From NCBI GenBank assembly GCA_035508055.1, contig DATJNO010000052.1:62001-126000 (forward strand): DNA of 64,000 bases, read 5' to 3'. How positions within the stretch are numbered: position 1 is the stretch's first letter; every line of letters starts with the position of its first letter. The notes under the pieces are model-generated. The model was not told the origin of the DNA. It did not search any database and was given only the letters and a program-made list of their open reading frames with translations. Below, in pieces: positions 25,212 to 33,453 of the stretch. The position numbers and the translations under genes were made by a program. This stretch comes from Palsa-89 sp035508055 (lineage in GTDB: Bacteria; Acidobacteriota; Terriglobia; Bryobacterales; Bryobacteraceae).

Positions 25212-26519
25212 CTACTGTTTCCGGTACCAGGCCACGGCCTGGCGGGAAGCTCCGCCAGGAGCGTCGAAGGAAACGACTGTGGCGCCCGCCGGCTTCAGGG
25301 AACCACCGGGAATCTCCGGCAGGCGGTCATTCGTGAGCAGGAGGCCTCCGGGCTTGAGCATCGCGCTCACGTTCTCCAAAGCTAAGGCCTGCTCGAACGC
25401 ATCGTAATAGACAAAAACATTGGTTGCGACGACTAAGTCGAAGCGCTCCGAGGAGGCCAGGTTCAGACGTTCGAGAATGATGTCGAGATCGACTGGCTCG
25501 CAGGCCAGAACCAGGTCCGGCCGGATGCGCACGGCTCGCGTCTCCAAGCCGGGGAAGATGGCCGGCGGACGGAGGGGCGTGATCGAATCGCCCGCCTGAT
25601 CCCCAAAGGATTTCCAGTAATCGACCAGCTGCGGCGGCCAGGGAGGGCCAACATCGCGCGGCAACTGGATGGTGTAGCCGACTCCTTTCCGGGCGCGTTG
25701 GCGAGCGCGCTGCAGGTGGTCGAGTACGGCGGAGCTGATATCCAGCACCGAGACCCGCAACGCATTGGCCTTGGCCAGGCGGAGGCGCAGGAGCGAATCG
25801 ACCAAGGCAAACGGCTGTAAAGTCTGTTGCGGATAGTAATCGAAGGCGGAGGCTTCGTTCTTGTCGATGAAATCGAGGCCGGGGCCGATCACCGCGACGC
25901 GCGAAACCCGGCCTTCGTGGAGGATGCCGCGCTCGTTGAGATCGCGCAGGGTTTGTTCGATCGAGTAATCGGGGATGATGCGAGTGTCGAGCGAAACTCC
26001 GCGACCCTGGAAGACCGAGGATGGGTCCTGCGCCGCACGCTGGGCGAGCGTCCTCCGCTCCTCAACCACGCGTTGGAGATTTTGAAGAATGAACACGCCG
26101 GCTGGTTGGGGATGGCCAACGTCGACGCCCTGGGTCTGCAGCGAGCGCTGTAGAAAAATCAGGCGCTCATTATCACCCGGGTGGCCCAGGCCCGCGACGA
26201 GATCGTCCACACGGGCGCGTAAGACGCCGGACTTGGACGCCTCCGCGATACCCTCGCCTTGCATGCTGATGCGCGGCTGGCGCGTGAACGAGGTGCCGTA
26301 AAGAAGCAGGTTCACCAGGGAGTCGAGGTCGCCCTGCTGGAGGCGCGCGCGAATCGCGTGATCTTCGTGGCGCGCCCAGGCCCGCCACGCCGCCTCATTG
26401 GTGTTTTTCAGTTCGGCGGGGAGCGGGGCGCGTCTGGCGTCGGCGTAGGAAATGAAGGAGCGGCCGGCTGCGAACAGGCCGGCCGCCGTGGCAAAGAGCG
26501 CCGCAAACTTCCGAAGCAC
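25212..26519 (-). CDS. methyltransferase-fold protein with signal-peptide-like N-terminus
   Basis: A 435-residue protein. The first 24 residues (MLRKFAALFATAAGLFAAGRSF) look like a signal peptide or anchor. Residues about 60-200 are helical and unrecognised. A class I methyltransferase fold follows, with VSRVAVIGPGLDFIDK as motif I, VSVLDIS as motif II, RFDLVVATNVFVYYDAFEQALALENVSAMLKPGGLLLTNDRLPE as motifs IV-VI, and strands resembling CheR. An exported SAM enzyme would be odd because SAM is cytosolic, so the N-terminus may be an anchor. The GTG start lies 12 bases after the TonB receptor stop, so the two may share a transcript. Confidence 0.65.
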   Translation of the reverse strand: MLRKFAALFATAAGLFAAGRSFISYADARRAPLPAELKNTNEAAWRAWARHEDHAIRARLQQGDLDSLVNLLLYGTSFTRQPRISMQGEGIAEASKSGVLRARVDDLVAGLGHPGDNERLIFLQRSLQTQGVDVGHPQPAGVFILQNLQRVVEERRTLAQRAAQDPSSVFQGRGVSLDTRIIPDYSIEQTLRDLNERGILHEGRVSRVAVIGPGLDFIDKNEASAFDYYPQQTLQPFALVDSLLRLRLAKANALRVSVLDISSAVLDHLQRARQRARKGVGYTIQLPRDVGPPWPPQLVDYWKSFGDQAGDSITPLRPPAIFPGLETRAVRIRPDLVLACEPVDLDIILERLNLASSERFDLVVATNVFVYYDAFEQALALENVSAMLKPGGLLLTNDRLPEIPGGSLKPAGATVVSFDAPGGASRQAVAWYRKQ

Positions 26520-26531
26520 TAACTCAGTACA

Positions 26532-29500
26532 TCAGAACTGGAAGCGGGCGATCAGGGTGCCGGTGCGTCCCTGCAGATAAGGAGGTGTTCCGTAGTACGT
26601 GCCGGGCGTCAGGTAAGCATCGATGACGCCATAACCGCCAGTGAGCTGTCCGGCAGGCCCGCCGTGTGCGAGAGGATTGATGGCTCCCGTGGGAGAAACG
26701 GGGCTAGCCGTGATTGGATTCGGCATCAAGGTGCGGTTGAAGATGTTGACAAATTCGGCGCGGATAAAGATGTTAAATCTGCCGTCCGGGCCGAAGCGGA
26801 AATTGCGGCCGATGCTGGCATCTTCGGTCGGGATGCGCGGCCCTCGGAAGTCCTTATAGAAGGTCGCGGTTGCGGCACAAGCGCCGTTAGCGGGACAGGG
26901 GGCCCAGGCGTTCGGGTTCAGAACCTGCGTCGAATAGGGATTGTAGGTGCTGAGATCGTTGATGTTGACGCCCGGTGTATACAGCGGCACTCCGGGAACG
27001 CGAATATCCTCGCTCGGCAGGAAGTTCAACGTTGGGCTAGTAGGAGGCGTCAGGAATTGGCCGCTCTGGTAGTTGGCGTACCAGCCGATCTGCCAATCCT
27101 TGGCCAGCCACTTCATGCCTTGGGTGGGAATGAATTCGGCTTGGGGCACCGTGTAGATGGCGTTGAAATTCAGATCCTGGATGGGGATCTGCTGCAGCTG
27201 CCACATTGCACTCGCGGGATTGAAGAAATCCTGGCGCTCGGGGCGCAGGTACCCGCCGCCCCAGGTATACGTGCCGCCGGCTTGCAGTCCATGCGAAAAG
27301 CGCTTGGTCGCGGTAATTTGCAAGGCATCGTACTTGGAGTCGCCCGTGGGAGAGTTGGAATCCAGGATGCCGCCGTATTGGGGGAATGGGTAAAGAGCGC
27401 TGCCCAGCGAGTTGGTGGCAGGAAACCCGGCATACGGTACGAAACCCGCATGACCGCTGGCCGCCAACCTTGCCTGTACGGCCGCGCTATTGAGGGGCTG
27501 AAGTGTCAGCAAATAATCGGCGTAGTTGTTGTAGCCCGGCGTCGGGCCGGTTCCGGGATAAGGATACAGACCATATTCGGCGTAGGTGGAGGCGGGAATT
27601 TGCGCAACGCCGGTGCTGTTAGGCCCGGTCCCGTCTACGGATCCGAGGGGGCCGAATCCCAGCCACGCGGCGCGGTTGCCCACGAATGCAGCCTGGACGA
27701 TGAAGTTCGAAGTGATTTCCTGCTGCAGGCTGAAGCTGAATTGGTTAATGCGAGGTGGACGGTTTTCGTTCGCGTCGGGGACGTAGGGGTCCGAAACTCC
27801 CGGGATACCCACAGTACCTGGAATCGGATAAACCCCGGCATAGGTACTCGGCCAAGTGGGCGTAGCAATGGACCCTGGCGTCGAGATATTGACGTAGGGG
27901 TTGACTCCCGACAAAGGATAGACGCCGGGCGTTCCGATGGTCGTTCCGGCCGGGCTGGCGACATACTGATAGGTGAAGCCCCAGCCGCCGCGGAATACCG
28001 TCCGGGGTGTGATCTGATACGCCACGCCGACGCGCGGGCCGATGGCGAACGGATAGGCGGACTTGTAGAAATTGCAGTTGCAGGTGTCGGCGAATTGCAC
28101 CGCTCCGGGGTAGCCGCCCGCACTGGGGTTCGCCAACGTCGGATTCAACTGGCCCAAGCGCCCATATTGTTCCTGGTAGGGAGTTGCGTAATCCCAGCGT
28201 GCTCCATACGTGATGGTCAGATTGCGCAGCACTTTCCAGGAGTCCTGAGCGAAGAGCCCCCACTGCTGGTATCCTTGGCGGTAAAACTCGTTCGGAGTTT
28301 GTGTCGTGGAAGCATAATCCCCGAGCAGGAAGCTGGCGAAGGGAAATCCCATGGTGTAGCCATTGAAGCTGGTGGTGGGAACGTAGGGTTCCGCTGTGGC
28401 AGCGGCGATGCCGGCATCGGGGCTTCCAAAGGCTCCGGTTGTGGCCAGAGTTACTCCGGAATATGCTCCCGTGAAGACTTGATCCAAGTACAACTCGGCG
28501 CCGAACTTGAACGTGTGCGCGCCCTTGACCCAGGTCAGGTTCGCGTTGAAGCTGGGCTTCTCCTCATAGTTTTGCGACTGGATCTGACCGGAAGTGCCGA
28601 TATTCTGCATTCCGCCAAAGCCGGAGAACTCCTGGCCGAATATATTCCCCGCAGTACCGCTGATGCAATTGGCCGGCGTGCCTGGGGGTCCGAGGACCTG
28701 GCCGCACAACCCCGTAACACTCGGGAACTGGCGATCCTGGACAAAGCCGCTGAGATCAAATTGGGATGGATTGAAACTCAGGAACGGAGCCCGATCGCTG
28801 AAGCTGGTGTGCATGTACCCGGCGCCCAGGTGAAGCAGGATGGTCGGAGTGATGGTGCGGTCGTAGTTTAAGGTAGAGATCCAGGTGGGAATAAAGGTAC
28901 CGCGGTAACCGCCTATCTCTTCCGGCAGGCCGTCGGCATTGCCGAGAGGATAGCCAATCTGGCTCTCGGTGTTGTTCCGGTCCCAATAGAACGAGAGCTT
29001 GTCCTTGCTGGAAAGGATTTCATCGACCTTTATGGAGGGGATGGCCGAATACCTTCCGCCATGGATGGTGCCTTGATAATTACCGACCAGAGCGGAAGTT
29101 TGCGGCTGGGGCAGCAGCGCGAGGAACGCCAGGGAACTCGGGCTAAACTCGCTCATCGGGACTTTGTTGCCGGGAAATGGAGTAGCGTACCCCAGGCCTT
29201 GGGACGTAACTCCACGCGTGGTGGGATCGTAGATCTCATTGGCGTAAATCGGCCGGCCCAGAGCATCGGTTCCCAACGGCGCGGTCGGGATGCCATAGGC
29301 GGCGCAAAGAGAACAATTTCCATTCGCGGAAATCCCGGAAAAGTCGCCGTTACGGAAAGCGGTGGTCGGCACAGTATCGGTGAAGCTGTAGCTGGTGCCT
29401 TCCAGGTACTGTTCGTAGGCAAAGAAGAAGAAGGTCTTGTTTTTGCCGTTATAGAGTTTGGGAATGATGACCGGACCGCCGAGTGTGCCGCCGAAGTCGT

Positions 29501-30380
29501 TGCGGCGGTTCAGGGGCCGGTATTTATTTCCCTCGGCGTTGATGGTGAACGGATCGGCGGCGTTCAGGTCTTCATTGACGAAATATTCGAAGCCGGTGCC
29601 ATGATATTGATTGGTTCCCGACCTCATCGTCATGTTGATGACGGCCGTACCGGCTTGCCCATATTCCGGCGCGTAGTTGCTGGTTTGGTAGGCGATCTCC
29701 TGAACGGCGTCGGCGTTAGGCTGCGCCATCTGGGTGTAATCGTAGGTGTTAAAAATGCGCGAGGTGGCGTCCAGGCCTTCAATGCGCATCGTCTCGCCGA
29801 GTGAGGGAGTGAAACTGGTACCGCCGCCCAATCCGTTGATGTTGAAGAGGCCGCTACTGTTGTATTGGCTCACCCCCGGCAGAGTCAGCAGCGTGTTATA
29901 GGGATTGCGGTAGCCCGATGTTCCGGCATTGACCGTGCCGATGCCCAGCAGCGGAAGATCATCTTCCTGCTTGAGAGTCACGTCCACGGTCTGGTCGCCG
30001 CTCTCAGTTTGCAGCAGCGATGCCTGTGCCGCCACGGTCACCGACTCGGAAGCCGCGCCCACTTCCAGCGGAACGTCCTGCCGGATGATCTGCGCCGCGG
30101 TGACAGCCAGATTGGTGTGAGTGTAAGTCTTGAAGCCCTGCACCTTCACGCTAAGAGTGTAAGTGCCGACAGGAAGGTTCGAGATGGTGTAGTTGCCGGC
30201 GGCCGTCGATGCAACCGGATAGACGGCTCCAGTTTCGACATTCGTGGCTTGGACATTCGCTCCGGGGACAGCCAAGCCGGTCGGGTCCGTTACAGTGCCG
30301 GTAATCGTTCCGGTTCCGCCTTGACCAAACAGCGCGACGGCAGCCAGAAGAAAGCAAATCGCAACGCACACTGAGCGCAT
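26532..30380 (-). CDS. TonB-dependent receptor with carboxypeptidase-regulatory-like domain (Oar type)
   Basis: A 1282-residue outer-membrane receptor. A signal peptide (to about 21) is followed by an Ig-like Cna-B/CarboxypepD_reg domain at about 25-110, with GTITGTVTDPTGLAVPGA and VPVGTYTLSV-type strands. A plug-like region at about 130-250 leads into a long 22-stranded barrel rich in Tyr, Gly, Asn and Pro. The chain ends in LIARFQF with the terminal Phe of barrel proteins. This architecture is greatly expanded in Acidobacteria and is assumed to import glycans or other large ligands. AGGA precedes ATG 30380 by six bases, and a good sigma70-type promoter lies about 97 bases upstream of the start. 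Confidence 0.92.
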   Translation of the reverse strand: MRSVCVAICFLLAAVALFGQGGTGTITGTVTDPTGLAVPGANVQATNVETGAVYPVASTAAGNYTISNLPVGTYTLSVKVQGFKTYTHTNLAVTAAQIIRQDVPLEVGAASESVTVAAQASLLQTESGDQTVDVTLKQEDDLPLLGIGTVNAGTSGYRNPYNTLLTLPGVSQYNSSGLFNINGLGGGTSFTPSLGETMRIEGLDATSRIFNTYDYTQMAQPNADAVQEIAYQTSNYAPEYGQAGTAVINMTMRSGTNQYHGTGFEYFVNEDLNAADPFTINAEGNKYRPLNRRNDFGGTLGGPVIIPKLYNGKNKTFFFFAYEQYLEGTSYSFTDTVPTTAFRNGDFSGISANGNCSLCAAYGIPTAPLGTDALGRPIYANEIYDPTTRGVTSQGLGYATPFPGNKVPMSEFSPSSLAFLALLPQPQTSALVGNYQGTIHGGRYSAIPSIKVDEILSSKDKLSFYWDRNNTESQIGYPLGNADGLPEEIGGYRGTFIPTWISTLNYDRTITPTILLHLGAGYMHTSFSDRAPFLSFNPSQFDLSGFVQDRQFPSVTGLCGQVLGPPGTPANCISGTAGNIFGQEFSGFGGMQNIGTSGQIQSQNYEEKPSFNANLTWVKGAHTFKFGAELYLDQVFTGAYSGVTLATTGAFGSPDAGIAAATAEPYVPTTSFNGYTMGFPFASFLLGDYASTTQTPNEFYRQGYQQWGLFAQDSWKVLRNLTITYGARWDYATPYQEQYGRLGQLNPTLANPSAGGYPGAVQFADTCNCNFYKSAYPFAIGPRVGVAYQITPRTVFRGGWGFTYQYVASPAGTTIGTPGVYPLSGVNPYVNISTPGSIATPTWPSTYAGVYPIPGTVGIPGVSDPYVPDANENRPPRINQFSFSLQQEITSNFIVQAAFVGNRAAWLGFGPLGSVDGTGPNSTGVAQIPASTYAEYGLYPYPGTGPTPGYNNYADYLLTLQPLNSAAVQARLAASGHAGFVPYAGFPATNSLGSALYPFPQYGGILDSNSPTGDSKYDALQITATKRFSHGLQAGGTYTWGGGYLRPERQDFFNPASAMWQLQQIPIQDLNFNAIYTVPQAEFIPTQGMKWLAKDWQIGWYANYQSGQFLTPPTSPTLNFLPSEDIRVPGVPLYTPGVNINDLSTYNPYSTQVLNPNAWAPCPANGACAATATFYKDFRGPRIPTEDASIGRNFRFGPDGRFNIFIRAEFVNIFNRTLMPNPITASPVSPTGAINPLAHGGPAGQLTGGYGVIDAYLTPGTYYGTPPYLQGRTGTLIARFQF

Positions 30381-30476
30381 GCTGATTCCTCACACGTTGA
30401 GTTCAATTGCAAAAACAACCTCGACAGAACGGGCCAAAGCGCCGTCTGCAATTTCAGTAACCCCTACCTCTTGTCG

Positions 30477-30505
30477 AACATATAACGATTTTTAGGTCGC
30501 GTCAA
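30477..30505 (-). promoter_or_regulatory. candidate sigma70-type promoter of the TonB receptor gene
   Basis: On the minus strand, TTGACG (30500-30505) is followed after 17 bases by TATGTT (30477-30482). Spacing is ideal and nine of twelve bases match the consensus. Transcription would give a leader of about 90 bases. No mapping data are available. Confidence 0.5.
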
Positions 30506-30625
30506 TAGAAAATCGAGTAATATGAATTCCCGTAATTTGTATATGGATTTGCATGCTTTTCACCCAGATCTTTTGTAACCTTGTTACGCCGCAGCGGAAG
30601 ACCTTACGGTAGTGACGTGCGGCGT

Positions 30626-30653
30626 TTGACTCCGGAGTTTGCGGCGATATACA
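30626..30653 (+). promoter_or_regulatory. candidate sigma70-type promoter of the PQQ-propeller gene
   Basis: TTGACT at 30626-30631 and TATACA at 30648-30653 are separated by 16 bases. Transcription would begin near 30660, leaving a very short leader before ATG 30670 or 30679. Confidence 0.45.
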
Positions 30654-30669
30654 CTAAGCGCGCCTGCGG

Positions 30670-32256
30670 ATGCATCCGATGAAGAAAATCGCGAGTCTGT
30701 TTTCAACCTGTTTGCTACTGCCCGCGCTCTCGCTGGCGCAGTTTGGACGCGGTAGTTGGACCACCTTCGGCGGCGATCCGCAGCGCAGCGGCTGGAACAA
30801 AACCGAGACCGACCTGACGCCGGAAAATGTGAAGGATCTGAAGCTCGAATGGAGCGTGAAGCTGGACAACGAGCCGAAAGCGCTCAACGGGCTGACTGCT
30901 CCGCTGGTGCGCGCCTCGGTAGCCACTTCCAAGGGCGTGAAGGATCTCGTGGCCGTGGGCGGCGCCTCCAACAGGGTCTTCGTCATCGACGGCGATACCG
31001 GCAAGATCGTTTGGCAGAAGACATTAGCGATCGAGGGAACGCCGCAACGGCAGGAAAGCTGGCTCTGTCCGAACGCACTGACCGCGACTCCTGTGATCGG
31101 GCCGGCGCCGCGCACCGAAAGTCCCGGGATGTTCGGCCAGGCGCTGTATGTGCTGGCGAGCGATGGAAAACTGCACGTCTTCAGCCTGGTCAGCGGAGAG
31201 GATATCCTGCCGCCGCTGCCGTTCGCGCCGGCCTTCGCCAAGATGTGGAGCATGAACCTTGAAAATGGTGTACTTTACACGACTACGTCGCAGGGTTGTA
31301 ACGGTGTCAATTCCGGTATATACGCGCTGGATCTGAATGACGCCGGGCATAAGACTTACTATTTTCAGGCGGGAAAGAACGGCTCCGGCGTTTGGGAGCG
31401 CGGCGGTGCGGCGCTCACGTCGGATGGAAAAATCCTGGTGTCCACGGGCGACGGGCCTTACGATCTGCAGAAAAATCTGATCGCGGACTCCGTGATGGCT
31501 CTGTCAGCGAAAGATTTGAGTCTGCTGGATTACTTCACTCCCCGCAACCGCTCCTGGATGACCAAGAAAGATTTAGACATGGGGTGCATTGGCCCCACGG
31601 TTTTCAAGTTCAAAGATTGGGAGCTCGCCGCGGCGGCCGGCAAGGAGGGTGTCATCTTCCTTCTGGACACCAAGTCGCTGGGGGGCGCCGATCACGGCAC
31701 TCCGCTCTTTCGCAGCCCGCTGTACACGAATGCGGAGGTCAACTTCGCGACCAAGGGCTTCTGGGGCGCCTTCTCCACGTGGGAAGACGCCGCTGGGAAG
31801 CGCTGGCTCTATGCGCCGGCCTGGGGTCCGCCGGCGTCCGACGCCAAGTTTACTCAGAGCTATGGCGCCACGCCCGACGGCAGCCTGATGGCGTTCCAAG
31901 TGGAGCTGAAGGCCGGCAAACCTGTCTTGACGCCCGTATGGAACTCCTTGAACCTGTCGCTTCCGACGCCGGGGATTATCGCCAATGGGATGGTTTTCGT
32001 GGAATCCGACGGCGACTATGGTCCGCAATTCGGCCCGAACGGCAACTTTCTTGGCACGGAGCAGCGCCTGGCCAAGACCGGGCACGCGGTTCTGTACGCT
32101 TTGGACGCAACCACAGGGAAGGTTCTGTTTTCGAGCGGCGATACGATTCACGGATTTTCCCATTTCAGCGCTCCCACCGTCGGGGGCGGCCGCGTGTACG
32201 TGGGGACGCGGGATGGAACGCTTTATGCATTTGGATTGGGCATTCCGCAGCCTTAG
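30670..32256 (+). CDS. secreted PQQ-type beta-propeller protein
   Basis: A 528-residue exported protein; the signal peptide is clearest if translation starts at ATG 30679 (KKIASLFSTCLLLPALSLAQ). WTTFGGDPQRSGWNKTETDLTPENVKDLKLEW is the typical opening of PQQ-binding-like propellers, followed by blades with VFVIDGDTGKIVWQK, YVLASDGKLHVFS, LYALDATTGKVLFSSGD and VYVGTRDGTLYAFGLG. The catalytic Asp motif of alcohol dehydrogenases is not seen, so it may bind rather than oxidise. The downstream DUF1080 gene starts inside its 3' end, suggesting the two act on the same carbohydrate-like material. Confidence 0.8.
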   Translation: MHPMKKIASLFSTCLLLPALSLAQFGRGSWTTFGGDPQRSGWNKTETDLTPENVKDLKLEWSVKLDNEPKALNGLTAPLVRASVATSKGVKDLVAVGGASNRVFVIDGDTGKIVWQKTLAIEGTPQRQESWLCPNALTATPVIGPAPRTESPGMFGQALYVLASDGKLHVFSLVSGEDILPPLPFAPAFAKMWSMNLENGVLYTTTSQGCNGVNSGIYALDLNDAGHKTYYFQAGKNGSGVWERGGAALTSDGKILVSTGDGPYDLQKNLIADSVMALSAKDLSLLDYFTPRNRSWMTKKDLDMGCIGPTVFKFKDWELAAAAGKEGVIFLLDTKSLGGADHGTPLFRSPLYTNAEVNFATKGFWGAFSTWEDAAGKRWLYAPAWGPPASDAKFTQSYGATPDGSLMAFQVELKAGKPVLTPVWNSLNLSLPTPGIIANGMVFVESDGDYGPQFGPNGNFLGTEQRLAKTGHAVLYALDATTGKVLFSSGDTIHGFSHFSAPTVGGGRVYVGTRDGTLYAFGLGIPQP

Positions 32257-32938
32257 ACTGCGTGGGGTCCTGCTGCTGGCCTTGAGTCTCGCGACCCTCA
32301 AAGCCCAGGACTTCGTAGCGATCTTCGACGGCAAAACGCTGAGTGGCTGGGACGGCGATCCGAAGCTGTGGCGGGTGGAGAACGGCGCCATCGTCGGCCA
32401 GACCACTCCGACAACTCTCCCCCGGCAGAACAGCTTTCTGATCTGGCGCGGCGGCCGTCCGGCGAACTTCGAGTTGAAGCTGGAGTACCGGATTACGGGA
32501 GGCAACAGCGGCATTCAGTACCGCAGCATCGAACTTCCCGATATCCGCTGGGCGATGAAAGGCTATCAAGCCGATATCGACGCGGAGCAGCAATACACGG
32601 GCCAGATTTACGAGGAGCGCGGGCGCGGATTCCTGGCCATGCGCGGGCAGTTTGCCTTGGTCGAATTGGGGAAGAAGCCGGAGATCATCGGCCACCTAGG
32701 TGATGACGCAGCGCTGAAACGATTCATCCACGCCGATGGCTGGAATGCGTACCACATTATCGCCAAAGGCCGCATCCTGATTCAGATGCTGAACCAGCGC
32801 GTCATGAGCGGCCTTATGGATGATGACCTGTTGAACCGCCGGCTGGACGGCTTGATCGGCATTCAGTTGCACGCGGGCGATCCCATGAAGATCGAAGTGC
32901 GGAATATCCAGCTGAAAAACCTGCCCAGCGAGCGTTAG
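32225..32938 (+). CDS. 3-keto-disaccharide hydrolase (DUF1080) family protein
   Basis: A 237-residue exported protein. After a hydrophobic segment (LRGVLLLALSLATLKA), the sequence has DFVAIFDGKTLSGWDGDPKLWRVENGAIVGQT, the opening of PF06439, then SFLIWRGGRPANFELKLEYRITGGNSGIQYRS and GLIGIQLHAGDPMKIEVRNIQLKNL, the closing strands. Family members have a concanavalin-like jelly roll, and some cleave 3-keto-glycosides. ATG 32225 overlaps the upstream propeller gene by 32 bases; earlier in-frame starts lie deeper in that gene. The stop overlaps the convergent gene by four bases. Confidence 0.85.
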   Translation: MHLDWAFRSLRLRGVLLLALSLATLKAQDFVAIFDGKTLSGWDGDPKLWRVENGAIVGQTTPTTLPRQNSFLIWRGGRPANFELKLEYRITGGNSGIQYRSIELPDIRWAMKGYQADIDAEQQYTGQIYEERGRGFLAMRGQFALVELGKKPEIIGHLGDDAALKRFIHADGWNAYHIIAKGRILIQMLNQRVMSGLMDDDLLNRRLDGLIGIQLHAGDPMKIEVRNIQLKNLPSER

Positions 32939-33453
32939 AAGCGGTCCGGGTCGAGCCCGAGGTGCTCCACCAGATAGTCAAAGTAATTTCCGTCGATCAG
33001 GAAAACAAGAAAGATTTCGTGCACCAGGTGGATGATCTTGCGGCTGGCGTATTCGAAGTCGCTATCAAGGAGAGAAAAAACGAGCGAGACGCGGCCACCG
33101 CGGTTGGTCACCCGGATGCGGGCTTTCTGGGGATCCACGCGGCGATGCTCAACGCGATCCGGCGACTGGCGCTCTTTGAGGAACGCCTTCAGCTCTTTGT
33201 ACATCGCGGAATTCGCGGGGATACCTGGCAGAAGATCGGCGAACCGCAGTGTCCTGGACGCGACGTCGAGCGTCAATTCGAACTGCCGGTCGTAGTGCCA
33301 GACCATCCGATAGCGGGCTGTGCCTCGGCTCGCAGGCTGCGCGCTGAACCCGCGAAACACGCCCTTGGCCGCGTAACCCTCCAGAATGGAGGTGACCCGG
33401 GCGACGGTGGTTTGCCGCTTCGCCGGAGTCTTAGTGGGCAAGCGCGCCGACAC
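32935..33453 (-). CDS. conserved hypothetical protein downstream of the ThDP enzyme
   Basis: A 172-residue cytosolic-looking protein without signal peptide or membrane helix. Predicted strands include TARYRMVWHYDRQFELTLDVASRTLRFADLLPGIP and ARIRVTNRGGRVSLVFSLLDSDFEYASRKIIHLVHEIFLVFLIDGNYFDYLVEHLGLDPDRF. I do not recognise the family. The GTG start lies 23 bases inside the end of the thiamine-diphosphate enzyme gene, so translation may be coupled; this links it to that enzyme, perhaps as a maturation factor, by context alone. Confidence 0.6.
   Translation of the reverse strand: MSARLPTKTPAKRQTTVARVTSILEGYAAKGVFRGFSAQPASRGTARYRMVWHYDRQFELTLDVASRTLRFADLLPGIPANSAMYKELKAFLKERQSPDRVEHRRVDPQKARIRVTNRGGRVSLVFSLLDSDFEYASRKIIHLVHEIFLVFLIDGNYFDYLVEHLGLDPDRF

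Larger units (their letters stand above)
30381..30669. other. AT-rich divergent intergenic region
   Basis: This 289-base gap between the TonB receptor and the PQQ-propeller gene is much richer in A and T than its surroundings. It holds two candidate promoters (annotated separately) and a short inverted repeat, GTAAC/GTTAC, at 30575-30587. I see no coding frame or RNA gene in it. Confidence 0.6.

Noticed and set aside
26664..28871. 735-codon plus-strand frame opposite the TonB receptor
   Set aside because: Antisense shadow; the minus strand carries the full receptor with signal peptide and terminal Phe.
30575..30587. GTAAC/GTTAC inverted repeat in the TonB receptor intergenic region as a separate operator call
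   Set aside because: Arms are only five bases and such a match is expected by chance in an AT-rich stretch, so it is mentioned only in the region entry.
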